A DNA stretch of 40,543 nucleotides, from the NCBI GenBank assembly GCA_947165505.1, contig CAMVAT010000027.1, forward strand, positions 1 through 40,543, in the 5' to 3' direction. The notes beneath the pieces are model-generated. The model did not search any database. It was not told where the DNA came from and saw only the letters and a program-made list of their open reading frames with translations. This stretch comes from an uncultured Prevotellaceae bacterium (GTDB taxonomy: Bacteria > Bacteroidota > Bacteroidia > Bacteroidales > Bacteroidaceae). Below, one piece after another: positions 30,226 through 37,421 of this stretch; within the stretch, counting starts at the first letter, position 1; the number at the start of each line of letters is the position of its first letter. The translations under genes and the position numbers were made by a program.

Positions 30226-32148
30226 TTATCTACCCTTTCTCCTTTCCAGTTCCTCGCGGCGGCGCTGCATCTCCTGCTGTTGCCGCTGCATGGCTTCGAG
30301 ACGTGCGGCCAGGCCGGTGGTCTTTTTGGGGTTGTCCTTGTTCTTCTTGTAGTTGGCCTCGAGGATGGCGAGCAGTTTCTCGTCGTTGGTGGTCTTGCGG
30401 AGAGTCCACATGATGGCGGCGCTGAAGAAGAGCGAGATGAAGTAGTAAAAGTTAAGACCTGCCGAATAGTCGTTGAAGATGAAGAAGAACATGACGGGCA
30501 TGAGGAACATCATCCACTGGAACATCTTCATCTGCTGTGCCTGGTTGCCCACCATCTGGTCGCGTTGCTGGCGCATGGTCATCCACGAGTAGAGCAGGTT
30601 TGACACGCAGAAGAGGATGCAGGTGAGCGACAGGTGGTCGCCGATGAGCCATACGTTGTTGCTCCACTCAAACACCGGGTCGTAGGTGGAGAGGTCGTCG
30701 ATCCAGAGGAAGCTCTCGCCTCTGAGCTGGATGGCATTAGGCACGAAGTTGAACATCGCAATCCAGATAGGCATCTGTATGAGCATGGGCAGACAGCCTC
30801 CCATGGGGCTGACCCCGTATTGCGAGTACATCTGCATCATGGCCTGCTGTTTTTGCATCTGGTCTTCGGGCTTGTCGTATTGCTTGGTGGCCTCGTCGAG
30901 TTTGGGTTTGAGCACGCGCATCTTGGCCGAGTTCATATACGATTTCTTCACCAGCGGATAGGTGATGAACTTGAGCAGCAAGGTGATGAGTATCAGTACG
31001 ATACCCATGTTGAGGTGCATGCCGGTGAGCCAGTCGAACACATAGAGCGTGAACCAACGGTTGATGACGCGGAAGAGGGGCCATCCCAGATACACCAGTC
31101 GCTCCATCTCCAGGTCTTTGCCGAACTCGCTCTCTTTCTCCACGTCTTTGAGCAGTTGGAAGTCGTTGGGACCGTAATAGAATTCCAGTTGTGTGGGCTG
31201 TTTGCCTGTGGGGTCGAACGACGTCTCCAACAGGGCATGATATTGCTTGAGGTAGCCCGACTCTTTTTGCATCAGTCGGCTGGTCAGCTTAGAATGTGCG
31301 GCGAAGTCGGTCTTCGCGATCATCATCGCGCTGAAGAACTGGTTTTTAAAAGCCACCCAGTCGAGCGCCTCTTCGATATCCTCGTCGATCACGTCACCCG
31401 CCTCGCTCAGGTTGTCGGTGCTGGAGTCTTTCTCTTTATAGGTCAGCGACGCATAGCGGTTTTCGAACGAGAAACCGCGCTCCTGCTGTCGGCATTTGTC
31501 TTGCCAGTCGATAATCAGCGTGTTGGTCTTGGCCGAGAAGAGGCTCTCCATGCCCACGGCTTGCAGACTGTAGTGCAACATGTAGTCGTCGCCCAGGCGA
31601 TAAGTCATCACGAGCTGTCGTCCTTCGCCGGCATTGGCGGTGAGGGTCACGGTCTTCGGTGTCACCTCCGAGGGGGTGAAGTAGAGGTCGGCCGTGCGTA
31701 TGTTGTGCTCCTTGCCCTCGATGATCATCTCCAGACTCTGTTCCGTCTCGTCGAAGAGCGTCACCCCTTGTTCGGTGTCAGAGGGTTTGCTGCCCTTGAT
31801 GAGTGCGTAGTTGTTTTTATGTCCTTTGATGAATGCCTTTGTCACCGTGCCGCCTTTGGTGCTGACGGTGAGTTGCAGACTGTCGTTTTCGAGCACGATG
31901 TCTTGTGCCGTGCCGCTGAGTGCCTGATGGAAGAGGGCGGTCGTGTCTTTCTTCGCCTCTTCGATGGCCTCAGCCTGTTTCTTCTCTTGTGCCTTGCGCT
32001 CTTCGGCGGCTTTCTTTTGCTCCGCAGCCAGTTTCTCTGCCTGTTCTTGTTGAGCCTTGATCTGTTCTTCCGAGGGTTTGTTCCACCAGCTGAAGCCGAT
32101 AAGCACAGCTGCGATGAGTACAAATCCGATGACTGTATTTTTATCCAT
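30226..32148 (-). CDS. yidC: membrane protein insertase YidC
   Basis: 640 residues, full length for a Gram-negative YidC. N-terminal helix (VIGFVLIAAVLIGFSWW), a Gln/Lys/Glu-rich coiled stretch (28-65), the periplasmic beta domain (about 80-340), and a C-terminal five-helix core with GIVLILITLLLKFITYPLV, the MGGCLPMLIQMPIWIAMF signature and SLTCILFCVSNLLYSW. The basic tail (RRREELERRKGR) fits ribosome binding. It inserts inner-membrane proteins alone or with SecYEG. First gene of the minus-strand run 32148-22579; promoter at 32315-32322, with a leader of roughly 160 nt holding tandem repeats. Confidence 0.96.
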   Translation of the reverse strand: MDKNTVIGFVLIAAVLIGFSWWNKPSEEQIKAQQEQAEKLAAEQKKAAEERKAQEKKQAEAIEEAKKDTTALFHQALSGTAQDIVLENDSLQLTVSTKGGTVTKAFIKGHKNNYALIKGSKPSDTEQGVTLFDETEQSLEMIIEGKEHNIRTADLYFTPSEVTPKTVTLTANAGEGRQLVMTYRLGDDYMLHYSLQAVGMESLFSAKTNTLIIDWQDKCRQQERGFSFENRYASLTYKEKDSSTDNLSEAGDVIDEDIEEALDWVAFKNQFFSAMMIAKTDFAAHSKLTSRLMQKESGYLKQYHALLETSFDPTGKQPTQLEFYYGPNDFQLLKDVEKESEFGKDLEMERLVYLGWPLFRVINRWFTLYVFDWLTGMHLNMGIVLILITLLLKFITYPLVKKSYMNSAKMRVLKPKLDEATKQYDKPEDQMQKQQAMMQMYSQYGVSPMGGCLPMLIQMPIWIAMFNFVPNAIQLRGESFLWIDDLSTYDPVFEWSNNVWLIGDHLSLTCILFCVSNLLYSWMTMRQQRDQMVGNQAQQMKMFQWMMFLMPVMFFFIFNDYSAGLNFYYFISLFFSAAIMWTLRKTTNDEKLLAILEANYKKNKDNPKKTTGLAARLEAMQRQQQEMQRRREELERRKGR

Positions 32149-32300
32149 TTCTTGTTTTGATTATTTTTTTCTTGATGATGTCGTTATGACGTGATGTCGT
32201 TATTAGCGTTTACGTTATTAACGTCATTCACGTCATTCACGTCATTCACGTCATTCCGTGATTGCGATTTTACTTTTTTACTTTTTTACTTTTTTACTTT
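32149..32300 (-). repeat. GTAAAAA plus GAATGACGT leader array in the yidC 5' UTR
   Basis: Minus strand order after the promoter: about three GTAAAAAA units, AAATCG, then four GAATGACGT units, TAATAACG units, CATAACGACATCA, a short A-rich stretch, ATG. Same modular order as at 26218-26360. Lies downstream of the -7 box, so it is transcribed. Confidence 0.85.
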
Positions 32301-32314
32301 TGCCTAATTGGGTG

Positions 32315-32322
32315 CAAAGTTA
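32315..32322 (-). promoter_or_regulatory. -7 element for yidC
   Basis: Minus strand TAACTTTG, exact TAnnTTTG, about 166 bp before the ATG at 32148. Divergent from the box at 32396-32403. Confidence 0.65.
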
Positions 32323-32395
32323 GTAATTTTTTATCATTAAAGCGGTATTGTGAGAAAATAATTGCCGTTTTGGCCGATAATTTGTTTTTTTTTGT

Positions 32396-32403
32396 TAACT
32401 TTG
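32396..32403 (+). promoter_or_regulatory. -7 element for the DUF3078 gene
   Basis: TAACTTTG, 56 bp before the ATG at 32460. A TTTG at 32369-32372 lies 23 bp upstream, slightly further than usual. Confidence 0.68.
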
Positions 32404-32459
32404 CCCTCACAATAAGCGTTTTCACTTGAATCAATCAACACTAAAATACAAGAATTGAC

Positions 32460-33785
32460 ATGAATAAGAGACATCTTTTAGCCCTTTTGCTCTTGTTGTC
32501 GGCCTTCTCTGCCCAGGCGCAGGTGAGCCGTTGGTTTAGCCGCTATGCCAAGCCGAATACCGAGTCGCAAATCGTGAAGCAATATGCCGACTCGCTCAGT
32601 TACTATAAGGCCCAGCTCGAAGAGTTGCAGCAGCAGAACGAACAGCTCATGGCCCAGCAGGGCTACCTCACGGGCAACCCCAACCTGTATCGTCTGTTTG
32701 CGCCCGCCACTTTCTATCATGACGTGGCAGCCCAGCAACTGTCATTAGACATGGACGGCGACGGGCAGGATGCCGACGTGGATAGCAGAAATGTGAACGC
32801 CGCCTTGATGAGCATCTATTTAGACCGTCCCGACCTGGTGGTGAACAGCGAAAACCGCCTGGCGGCCGTAGGCACGGTGAACACCGAGATAGACGACCCC
32901 GTGATACAGAAGGTGGATTTGGTGGAGAAGGTGGAAGAGGCCCCGCAGGAGCCCCAAGAGGAGGCGCCGGTAGAGGTGATGGTCACGAAACCCAATTTCT
33001 GGACGTTTAAGGGCGATTATTACTTGCAGTTCTTGCAGAATTACATCTCAGGCAACTGGTATAAAGGGGGTGAGAGCAACTACTCGCTGTTAGCCTCTGC
33101 TACGATTGAGGCCAACTACAACAATAAGCAGAAAGTGAAGTGGGACAATAAGTTAGAGACGAAAATCGGCTTCCTTACGTCAAAAGGCGACAGTCTGCAT
33201 ACCTTCAAGACGAGTGAGGACCTGATCCGTCTGACGAGCAATCTGGGACTACAGGCCACGAAGCACTGGTATTATACCTTGCAGTTGATCGCCTGGACGC
33301 AGTTCGCGCGTGGTTTCAAGAGCAACGACGAGCGCATCTACTCCGACTTCTTCTCGCCGTTTAAGCTCAACGTCTCTCTGGGTATGGACTATAACGTCGA
33401 GGCTTTCAACAAGAAGTTGAAAGGCAAGGTGCATCTGGCCCCCCTGGCCTACAATTTCCAGTATGTAGGTCGTCGCGACTTGCAGAAAACATTCGGTCAC
33501 GACGAGGGGCAGTACTCCATGCACGATGTGGGTTCGCAGGTGCTGGCCGAATTGGAGTGGGTGTTCAGCGACAACATCAAGTGGAAGACACGTTTCTTTG
33601 CCTTCACCTCCTATAAGCGCGTGGAGATGGAGTGGGAGAATACGTTCACCTTCCAGTTCAATAAATACATCTCGTCGAACATCTTCCTCTATCCCCGTTT
33701 CGACGACAATGTGGCGCGCGACGATGACCACGGCTATTTCCAGTTCAAGGAATTCGCCTCGCTGGGATTCAGCTATTCGTTCTGA
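32460..33785 (+). CDS. DUF3078-type outer-membrane protein
   Basis: 441 residues. Signal peptide 1-21 (MNKRHLLALLLLLSAFSAQAQ). Residues 40-70 are a Gln/Glu-rich helix (YYKAQLEELQQQNEQLMAQQ). A Glu/Pro-rich linker (about 155-180) precedes a C-terminal barrel-like domain (182-441), opening with FWTFKGDYYLQFLQNYISG, NWYKGGESNYSLLASATIEA and ending GYFQFKEFASLGFSYSF with a terminal aromatic residue, as outer-membrane barrels do. The WYKGG...N...A pattern is that of DUF3078. Function unknown across the family. Own promoter upstream and hairpin terminator downstream, so it stands alone. Confidence 0.85.
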   Translation: MNKRHLLALLLLLSAFSAQAQVSRWFSRYAKPNTESQIVKQYADSLSYYKAQLEELQQQNEQLMAQQGYLTGNPNLYRLFAPATFYHDVAAQQLSLDMDGDGQDADVDSRNVNAALMSIYLDRPDLVVNSENRLAAVGTVNTEIDDPVIQKVDLVEKVEEAPQEPQEEAPVEVMVTKPNFWTFKGDYYLQFLQNYISGNWYKGGESNYSLLASATIEANYNNKQKVKWDNKLETKIGFLTSKGDSLHTFKTSEDLIRLTSNLGLQATKHWYYTLQLIAWTQFARGFKSNDERIYSDFFSPFKLNVSLGMDYNVEAFNKKLKGKVHLAPLAYNFQYVGRRDLQKTFGHDEGQYSMHDVGSQVLAELEWVFSDNIKWKTRFFAFTSYKRVEMEWENTFTFQFNKYISSNIFLYPRFDDNVARDDDHGYFQFKEFASLGFSYSF

Positions 33786-33814
33786 ATACAATCTGAATAC
33801 AATACATGCACACA

Positions 33815-33860
33815 TTCCCGCCGCCGAGCACGTCATGAGATGATGTTTCGGCGGCGGGAA
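33815..33860 (+). terminator. terminator hairpin after the DUF3078 gene
   Basis: A 13 bp perfect GC-rich stem TTCCCGCCGCCGA / TCGGCGGCGGGAA with a 20 nt loop, followed by AAATCTTAT. The T-run is weak, but the position 30 bp past the stop fits. Confidence 0.7.
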
Positions 33861-33918
33861 AATCTTATAGGCGATAAGTAACAGAACTCTACAGACAATT
33901 ATATCGCAATAAAATGGT

Positions 33919-33964
33919 AAAAGGCCATTTCAAATCTTTTGGTAGCAATTTGAAATGGCCTTTT
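33919..33964. terminator. two-way terminator between convergent genes
   Basis: A 17 bp stem AAAAGGCCATTTCAAAT / ATTTGAAATGGCCTTTT with a 12 nt loop and flanking A and T tracts. It serves the DUF1573 gene on the minus strand and backs up the DUF3078 terminator. Confidence 0.88.
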
Positions 33965-33985
33965 TATTTCCTGTAGCGGGGAAGC

Positions 33986-34375
33986 TTACTCTGTCTCTTT
34001 CATCTCGCCCTCGACATAGATGCGGGTGAGCTCGACCGCGCCATTGGTGCGTACGGTGACCGACTTCTTGAAGTGTCCGCCCATCTTGCCCGTGCCATTG
34101 TAGGTCACTTTGATGGTGCCCTTCTCGCCTGGAGCAATCGGGGTCTTGGTATAGGTGGGCACCGTGCAACCGCAACTGGCCACAGCCTGGTTGATGACCA
34201 GCGGGGCCTCGCCCACATTGGTGAATGTGAAGGTGCATTCCTGTACGGGCTCTTTGTCGGTGAAAGTGCCGAAATTGTGTACTACTTTGTCAAATTTAAT
34301 CTCCGCCTGCTTTTGTGCGTGAGCTAATGCGAAGCCGCCAATGAGCAGCAACGCCATCAACAGATATTTCTTCAT
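33986..34375 (-). CDS. DUF1573 periplasmic protein
   Basis: 129 residues. Signal peptide MKKYLLMALLLIGGFALAHA. One Ig-like domain with the DUF1573 hallmarks: FDKVVHNFGTFTDKEPVQ, CTFTFTNVGEAPLVI, ASCGCTVPTY and PIAPGEKGTIKVTYN. The ASCGCT dicysteine motif is the family signature. Such small proteins are very common in Bacteroidota; their role is not established. A single gene with its own promoter (TACATTTG at 34425-34418) and a hairpin terminator. Confidence 0.93.
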   Translation of the reverse strand: MKKYLLMALLLIGGFALAHAQKQAEIKFDKVVHNFGTFTDKEPVQECTFTFTNVGEAPLVINQAVASCGCTVPTYTKTPIAPGEKGTIKVTYNGTGKMGGHFKKSVTVRTNGAVELTRIYVEGEMKETE

Positions 34376-34417
34376 CGTCTTATGTATTTAAAACGTTATT
34401 ATTCGGTTATAGTGGTG

Positions 34418-34425
34418 CAAATGTA
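34418..34425 (-). promoter_or_regulatory. -7 element for the DUF1573 gene
   Basis: Minus strand TACATTTG, exact TAnnTTTG, 42 bp before the ATG at 34375. The rest of the 34376-34560 gap is A/T rich and shows nothing else. Confidence 0.68.
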
Positions 34426-34560
34426 GCCTTTTTTGATGAAAAATGAACAAACGACATGGAGTTTTGTCGATTTTTAACATGCTTATACATTTAAAAACGA
34501 ATAAATACCAGCCGTGTGTCGTTTTTCTCGTTTTTTTTCGATGGTTTCAGAATTTATTGC

Positions 34561-34568
34561 TAAATTTG
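34561..34568 (+). promoter_or_regulatory. -7 element for the deoxynucleoside kinase pair
   Basis: TAAATTTG, exact TAnnTTTG, only 17 bp before the ATG at 34586, so the leader is about 10 nt. It rules out the longer reading frame that starts upstream at 34514. Confidence 0.7.
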
Positions 34569-34585
34569 CAGTCAAAACTGATACC

Positions 34586-35305
34586 ATGCATATAGCAATT
34601 GCAGGAAATATAGGCAGCGGAAAGACCACGCTCACCACCATGCTCGCCCGTCACTACGGGTGGGAACCGCAGTTTGAGCCTGTGGATGTCAACCCCTACC
34701 TTGACGATTATTATAAGGATATCGCGCGATGGTCGTTCAATCTGGAAATCTATTTCCTCAAGCAGCGCTTCCGCGACCTGATCAATATCTCCCACTCAGA
34801 GAAGACGGTGATACAAGACCGGAGCATCTTCGAGGGGGTGTATGTGTTCACTGCCAATAATTATGACATGGGCAACCTCTCCGACCGTGACTACGAGACG
34901 TATATGGGCCTGTTTGAGTCGATGATGACCGCCGTGCGCTATCCCGACCTGATGATTTACCTGCGCGCCTCGGTGCCGCATCTGGTGGGCAACATCCAGA
35001 AGCGGGGGCGCGACTACGAGCAGACCATGCAGATAGAGTATTTGGAGAACCTGAACCGCCGCTACGAGGATTTCATCGGCCGTCAGTACAAGGGCGACGT
35101 GCTCACCATCGACGTGGATACGCTCGACTTCCTGCATCGGCCCAAAGATTTCTCTTATATCCTCGACCGCATCGACACCCGCCTCTTCGGGCTCTTCAGC
35201 GGCAACGGAATAACCCCGGAGACCCCGGAAAATCCGGAAAATCCGGAAAATCCGGAAAGCCCGGAGAATCCGGCCCCCCCGGCACCCCTCAATAAAACAG
35301 TGTAG
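34586..35305 (+). CDS. deoxynucleoside kinase, first of a tandem pair, with repeat-encoded tail
   Basis: 239 residues from the ATG at 34586. P-loop GNIGSGKTT (7-15), the substrate/catalytic DRS motif (IQDRSIFEG) and the lid arginines (QKRGRDYEQ) place it in the dNK family (dCK/dGK-like), which phosphorylates deoxynucleosides for salvage. The first 205 residues align with the next gene. The last 30 are a low-complexity tail (PETPENPENPENPESPENP...) encoded by tandem CCGGAAAAT units at 35212-35275, absent from its partner. In other bacteria tandem dNK genes can encode subunits with different base preference; that may apply here. Substrate not assignable from sequence. Confidence 0.9.
   Translation: MHIAIAGNIGSGKTTLTTMLARHYGWEPQFEPVDVNPYLDDYYKDIARWSFNLEIYFLKQRFRDLINISHSEKTVIQDRSIFEGVYVFTANNYDMGNLSDRDYETYMGLFESMMTAVRYPDLMIYLRASVPHLVGNIQKRGRDYEQTMQIEYLENLNRRYEDFIGRQYKGDVLTIDVDTLDFLHRPKDFSYILDRIDTRLFGLFSGNGITPETPENPENPENPESPENPAPPAPLNKTV
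35212..35280 (+). repeat. CCGGAAAAT tandem repeat inside the kinase 3' end
   Basis: Near-perfect 9 bp units (CCGGAAAAT, with CCGGAGACC and CCGGAAAGC variants) encoding (PEN)n in frame. It ends about 25 bp before the stop codon and is followed by the CCCTCAA leader of the next gene. Confidence 0.85.
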
Positions 35306-35346
35306 AACCCTCAACCCTCAACCCTCGACCCTCAACAAAAAAAACT
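35306..35346 (+). repeat. CCCTCAA leader repeat abutting a start codon
   Basis: Units AACCCTCAACCCTCAACCCTC, one with a G (CCCTCGA), then an A-run and CT before the ATG at 35347. It fills the whole 41 bp gap between the two kinase genes. Confidence 0.8.
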
Positions 35347-35967
35347 ATGCATATAGCAATAGCAGGAAACATCGGCAGCGGAAAGACCACACTGACCCGC
35401 ATGCTGTCAAAACGATACGGGTGGACACCCAGATATGAGCCCGTAGATAATAACCCCTATCTGAGCGACTTTTACGCCGACATGGAGCGGTGGTCGTTTA
35501 ATCTGCAAATCTATTTCCTCAACAAGCGGTTTCGCGAGGTGGTGGAGATCTCAAAATCCGACGATATCATCATCCAAGACCGCACCATCTTTGAGGATGC
35601 CTGCATCTTTGCCCCCAACCTTCATGGCATGGGGATGATGAGCGACCGCGACTTCGATAATTATACCGACCTGTTCGGACTGATGATGTCGCTCGTCAAT
35701 CTGCCCGACCTGATGATTTATATCCGCAGCACCGTGCCCAACCTGATAGCGCAGATAGCGAAGCGGGGGCGCGACTACGAGCAGAGCATCCGCATCGACT
35801 ATTTGCAGGGGCTCAACAAACGATACGAGGACTGGATAGCCGGGTATCAGGGCAAACTGCTCATCATCGACGGTGACAACTGTAAGTTTGGCGAAAATCC
35901 ATCCGATTTCCAGCAAGTCACCGACCGCATCGACTCGTTGCTCTACGGTCTGTTCCCGTTTGAATAG
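35347..35967 (+). CDS. deoxynucleoside kinase, second of a tandem pair
   Basis: 206 residues, a usual length for bacterial dNK. P-loop GNIGSGKTT (7-15), DRT motif (IQDRTIFEDA), lid AKRGRDYEQ and many positions shared with the preceding gene (MHIAIAGNIGSGKTTLT start, RWSFNLQIYFL, PDLMIYIRSTVPNL). Phosphorylates a deoxynucleoside in salvage. The two proteins differ around the substrate pocket (for example VYVFTANNYDMGNLSDRDY versus CIFAPNLHGMGMMSDRDF), which suggests different specificity or a heterodimer. It lacks the Pro/Glu/Asn tail of its partner. Confidence 0.92.
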   Translation: MHIAIAGNIGSGKTTLTRMLSKRYGWTPRYEPVDNNPYLSDFYADMERWSFNLQIYFLNKRFREVVEISKSDDIIIQDRTIFEDACIFAPNLHGMGMMSDRDFDNYTDLFGLMMSLVNLPDLMIYIRSTVPNLIAQIAKRGRDYEQSIRIDYLQGLNKRYEDWIAGYQGKLLIIDGDNCKFGENPSDFQQVTDRIDSLLYGLFPFE

Positions 35968-35973
35968 TTCTGA

Positions 35974-36053
35974 GGGGCAGGAGTCTCTTGGTGGCGTTGC
36001 AGCAAAACGTAACCTACGGAAAAGAAAAGTCAGGACAGCATATCTCCTGCCCC
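35974..36053 (+). repeat. GGGGCAGGAG / CTCCTGCCCC inverted repeat in the junction
   Basis: 10 bp perfect inverted repeat, arms 35974-35983 and 36044-36053, 60 bp apart. The right arm is part of the GCATATCTCCTGC module also found at 5699. The long loop makes it a poor terminator. Confidence 0.55.
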
Positions 36054-36108
36054 ATGCACCCTGCCCCTTGCCCCTCAATCTTACCTCTCACCTCTTACCT
36101 CTAAAGAC
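36039..36108 (+). repeat. TTGCCCC and CTCACCTCTTAC leader repeat abutting a start codon
   Basis: GCATATCTCCTGC, then CCCTTGCCCC, then ATCTTACCTCTCACCTCTTA and CCTCTAAAGAC before the ATG at 36109. Shares both modules with 5655-5751, in rearranged order. C/T rich, nearly no G. Confidence 0.78.
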
Positions 36109-36792
36109 ATGAAACTGATAGTATTTGACGCCGACGACACATTATGGGACTGCCAGTCGCATTTTGAGGTGGTCACCGACAAGTGTTGTGAACTGCTCGC
36201 AGACTATGCCGACGCTACAACGGTGCGCGACAGCCTGTTTCAGACCGAGCGTGCCAACATGGCCGACCTGGGCTTTGGCACCAAGGCTTTCACGCTCTCT
36301 TTGGTAGAGAATGCCATCAAGGTGTCGGAAGGAAAGGTGTCGGCCCACACGCTCTTGCAGATACAGATGCTGGGGCGCGAGTTGTTGCATCTGCCCGCCA
36401 CACCACTGCCCGGCGTGGAGGAGACCTTGCGCGTGCTGGCCGACGACGGGCGTTATCGTATGGTGCTGTTTACGAAAGGTGAACTGCTCGACCAGCAGGC
36501 CAAAGTGCGGCGGTCGGGACTGGAGCATTTCTTTGAGCGGGTGTTTATCGTGAGCGATAAGACGCAGCAGGCTTACCGCCAGTTGTGCAACGACTGCCGC
36601 GTCACGCCTCAGGAGATGATGATGGTGGGCAACTCGTTTAAGAGCGATATCGTGCCGGCCCTGGCCGTAGGCGCTTCGGCGGTGTATATCCCCTTCCACG
36701 TGACATGGGCACTGGAGCACGCCGAGACGTTCGACCACGAGCGGTTGTGGCAAATCAGCCGGTTTGATGAGTTGCTGAAGATTTTGTTGTGA
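36109..36792 (+). CDS. HAD-superfamily hydrolase
   Basis: 227 residues. Motif I FDADDTLWD with nucleophile Asp7 and acid/base Asp9 (MKLIVFDADDT). Motif II is LFTKGE (Thr), motif III Lys in SDKTQQ, motif IV GNSFKSDIVPAL. The helical cap lies between motifs I and II (about 16-95), so it is a class I HAD phosphatase of the phosphoglycolate phosphatase/5'-nucleotidase type. Beside two deoxynucleoside kinases a nucleotidase role is plausible, as a counterweight to salvage, but the substrate is not encoded in any motif I can read. Vsr follows after 7 bp. Confidence 0.88.
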   Translation: MKLIVFDADDTLWDCQSHFEVVTDKCCELLADYADATTVRDSLFQTERANMADLGFGTKAFTLSLVENAIKVSEGKVSAHTLLQIQMLGRELLHLPATPLPGVEETLRVLADDGRYRMVLFTKGELLDQQAKVRRSGLEHFFERVFIVSDKTQQAYRQLCNDCRVTPQEMMMVGNSFKSDIVPALAVGASAVYIPFHVTWALEHAETFDHERLWQISRFDELLKILL

Positions 36793-36799
36793 GCGTGCG

Positions 36800-37315
36800 A
36801 TGGACTCTTTAACCCCTGAGCAGCGCCATCGGAATATGGCGGCAGTGAAATCGAAAAACACCAAGCCCGAGATGTTGGTGCGCCGCTATCTGTTCAGCCG
36901 TGGCTTCCGCTATCGGCTCAACAGTCCGCGCCTGCCCGGACACCCCGACCTGGTGCTGCGTCGTTACCGCACGTGCATCTTCATCAACGGCTGTTTCTGG
37001 CATGGCCACGAGGGCTGCGACGCCTATCGCATACCGAAGAGCAACACACCCTTTTGGGAGGCGAAGATAGCGCGCAACCGCGAGCGCGACCAGCGTGTGC
37101 AGCGCGAGTTGGCCGAGATGGGGTGGCACTGCATCACCGTATGGGAGTGCACCCTCAGCAAAGAGCGTCGCGAGGAGACCCTCTCGTCGTTGGCCTTTAC
37201 CCTCAACCGTATCTTCCTGCGCGACCATGCCCACCTCTCTTATCCCGCCATGGACGAAGAAAGCAGCGTAGAGCGGGCGGCAGAAACGGTGTTTGACCCA
37301 TCGGCCCGGGAGTGA
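36800..37315 (+). CDS. vsr: very short patch repair endonuclease (Vsr)
   Basis: 171 residues. Opens with the family start MDSLTPEQRHRNMAAVKSKN, followed by TKPEMLVRRYLFSRGFRYRL, the catalytic LPGHPDLVL (Asp50), FINGCFWHGHEGC (Cys65, His68, His70) and WEAKIARNRERD. Vsr nicks next to T:G mismatches made by deamination of 5-methylcytosine. No DNA cytosine methyltransferase or restriction gene lies nearby, so this is an orphan in the window. It begins 7 bp after the HAD stop, so it is co-transcribed with a housekeeping gene. The C-terminal 30 residues beyond the core are acidic and unremarkable. Confidence 0.95.
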   Translation: MDSLTPEQRHRNMAAVKSKNTKPEMLVRRYLFSRGFRYRLNSPRLPGHPDLVLRRYRTCIFINGCFWHGHEGCDAYRIPKSNTPFWEAKIARNRERDQRVQRELAEMGWHCITVWECTLSKERREETLSSLAFTLNRIFLRDHAHLSYPAMDEESSVERAAETVFDPSARE

Positions 37316-37383
37316 ATGGCGGAAAATAGGGGTGGTAGGTATCGTTTATTGACAAATTGTGCACTCATGTCAAAAAAATGTCG

Positions 37384-37391
37384 TACCTTTG
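37384..37391 (+). promoter_or_regulatory. -7 element for the sulfatase-modifying-fold gene
   Basis: TACCTTTG, exact TAnnTTTG, 30 bp before the ATG at 37422. Confidence 0.68.
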
Positions 37392-37421
37392 CCCGATATT
37401 GTAAAAAACTTGAAACATTTA

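Noticed and set aside
30634..32160. 508-residue plus-strand open frame over yidC
   Set aside because: Antisense of a full-length YidC; composition rich in Val, His and Arg with no motif.
34376..34560. tRNA or small RNA in the gap before the deoxynucleoside kinases
   Set aside because: No cloverleaf, no hairpin plus T-run of its own; only A/T-rich promoter sequence.
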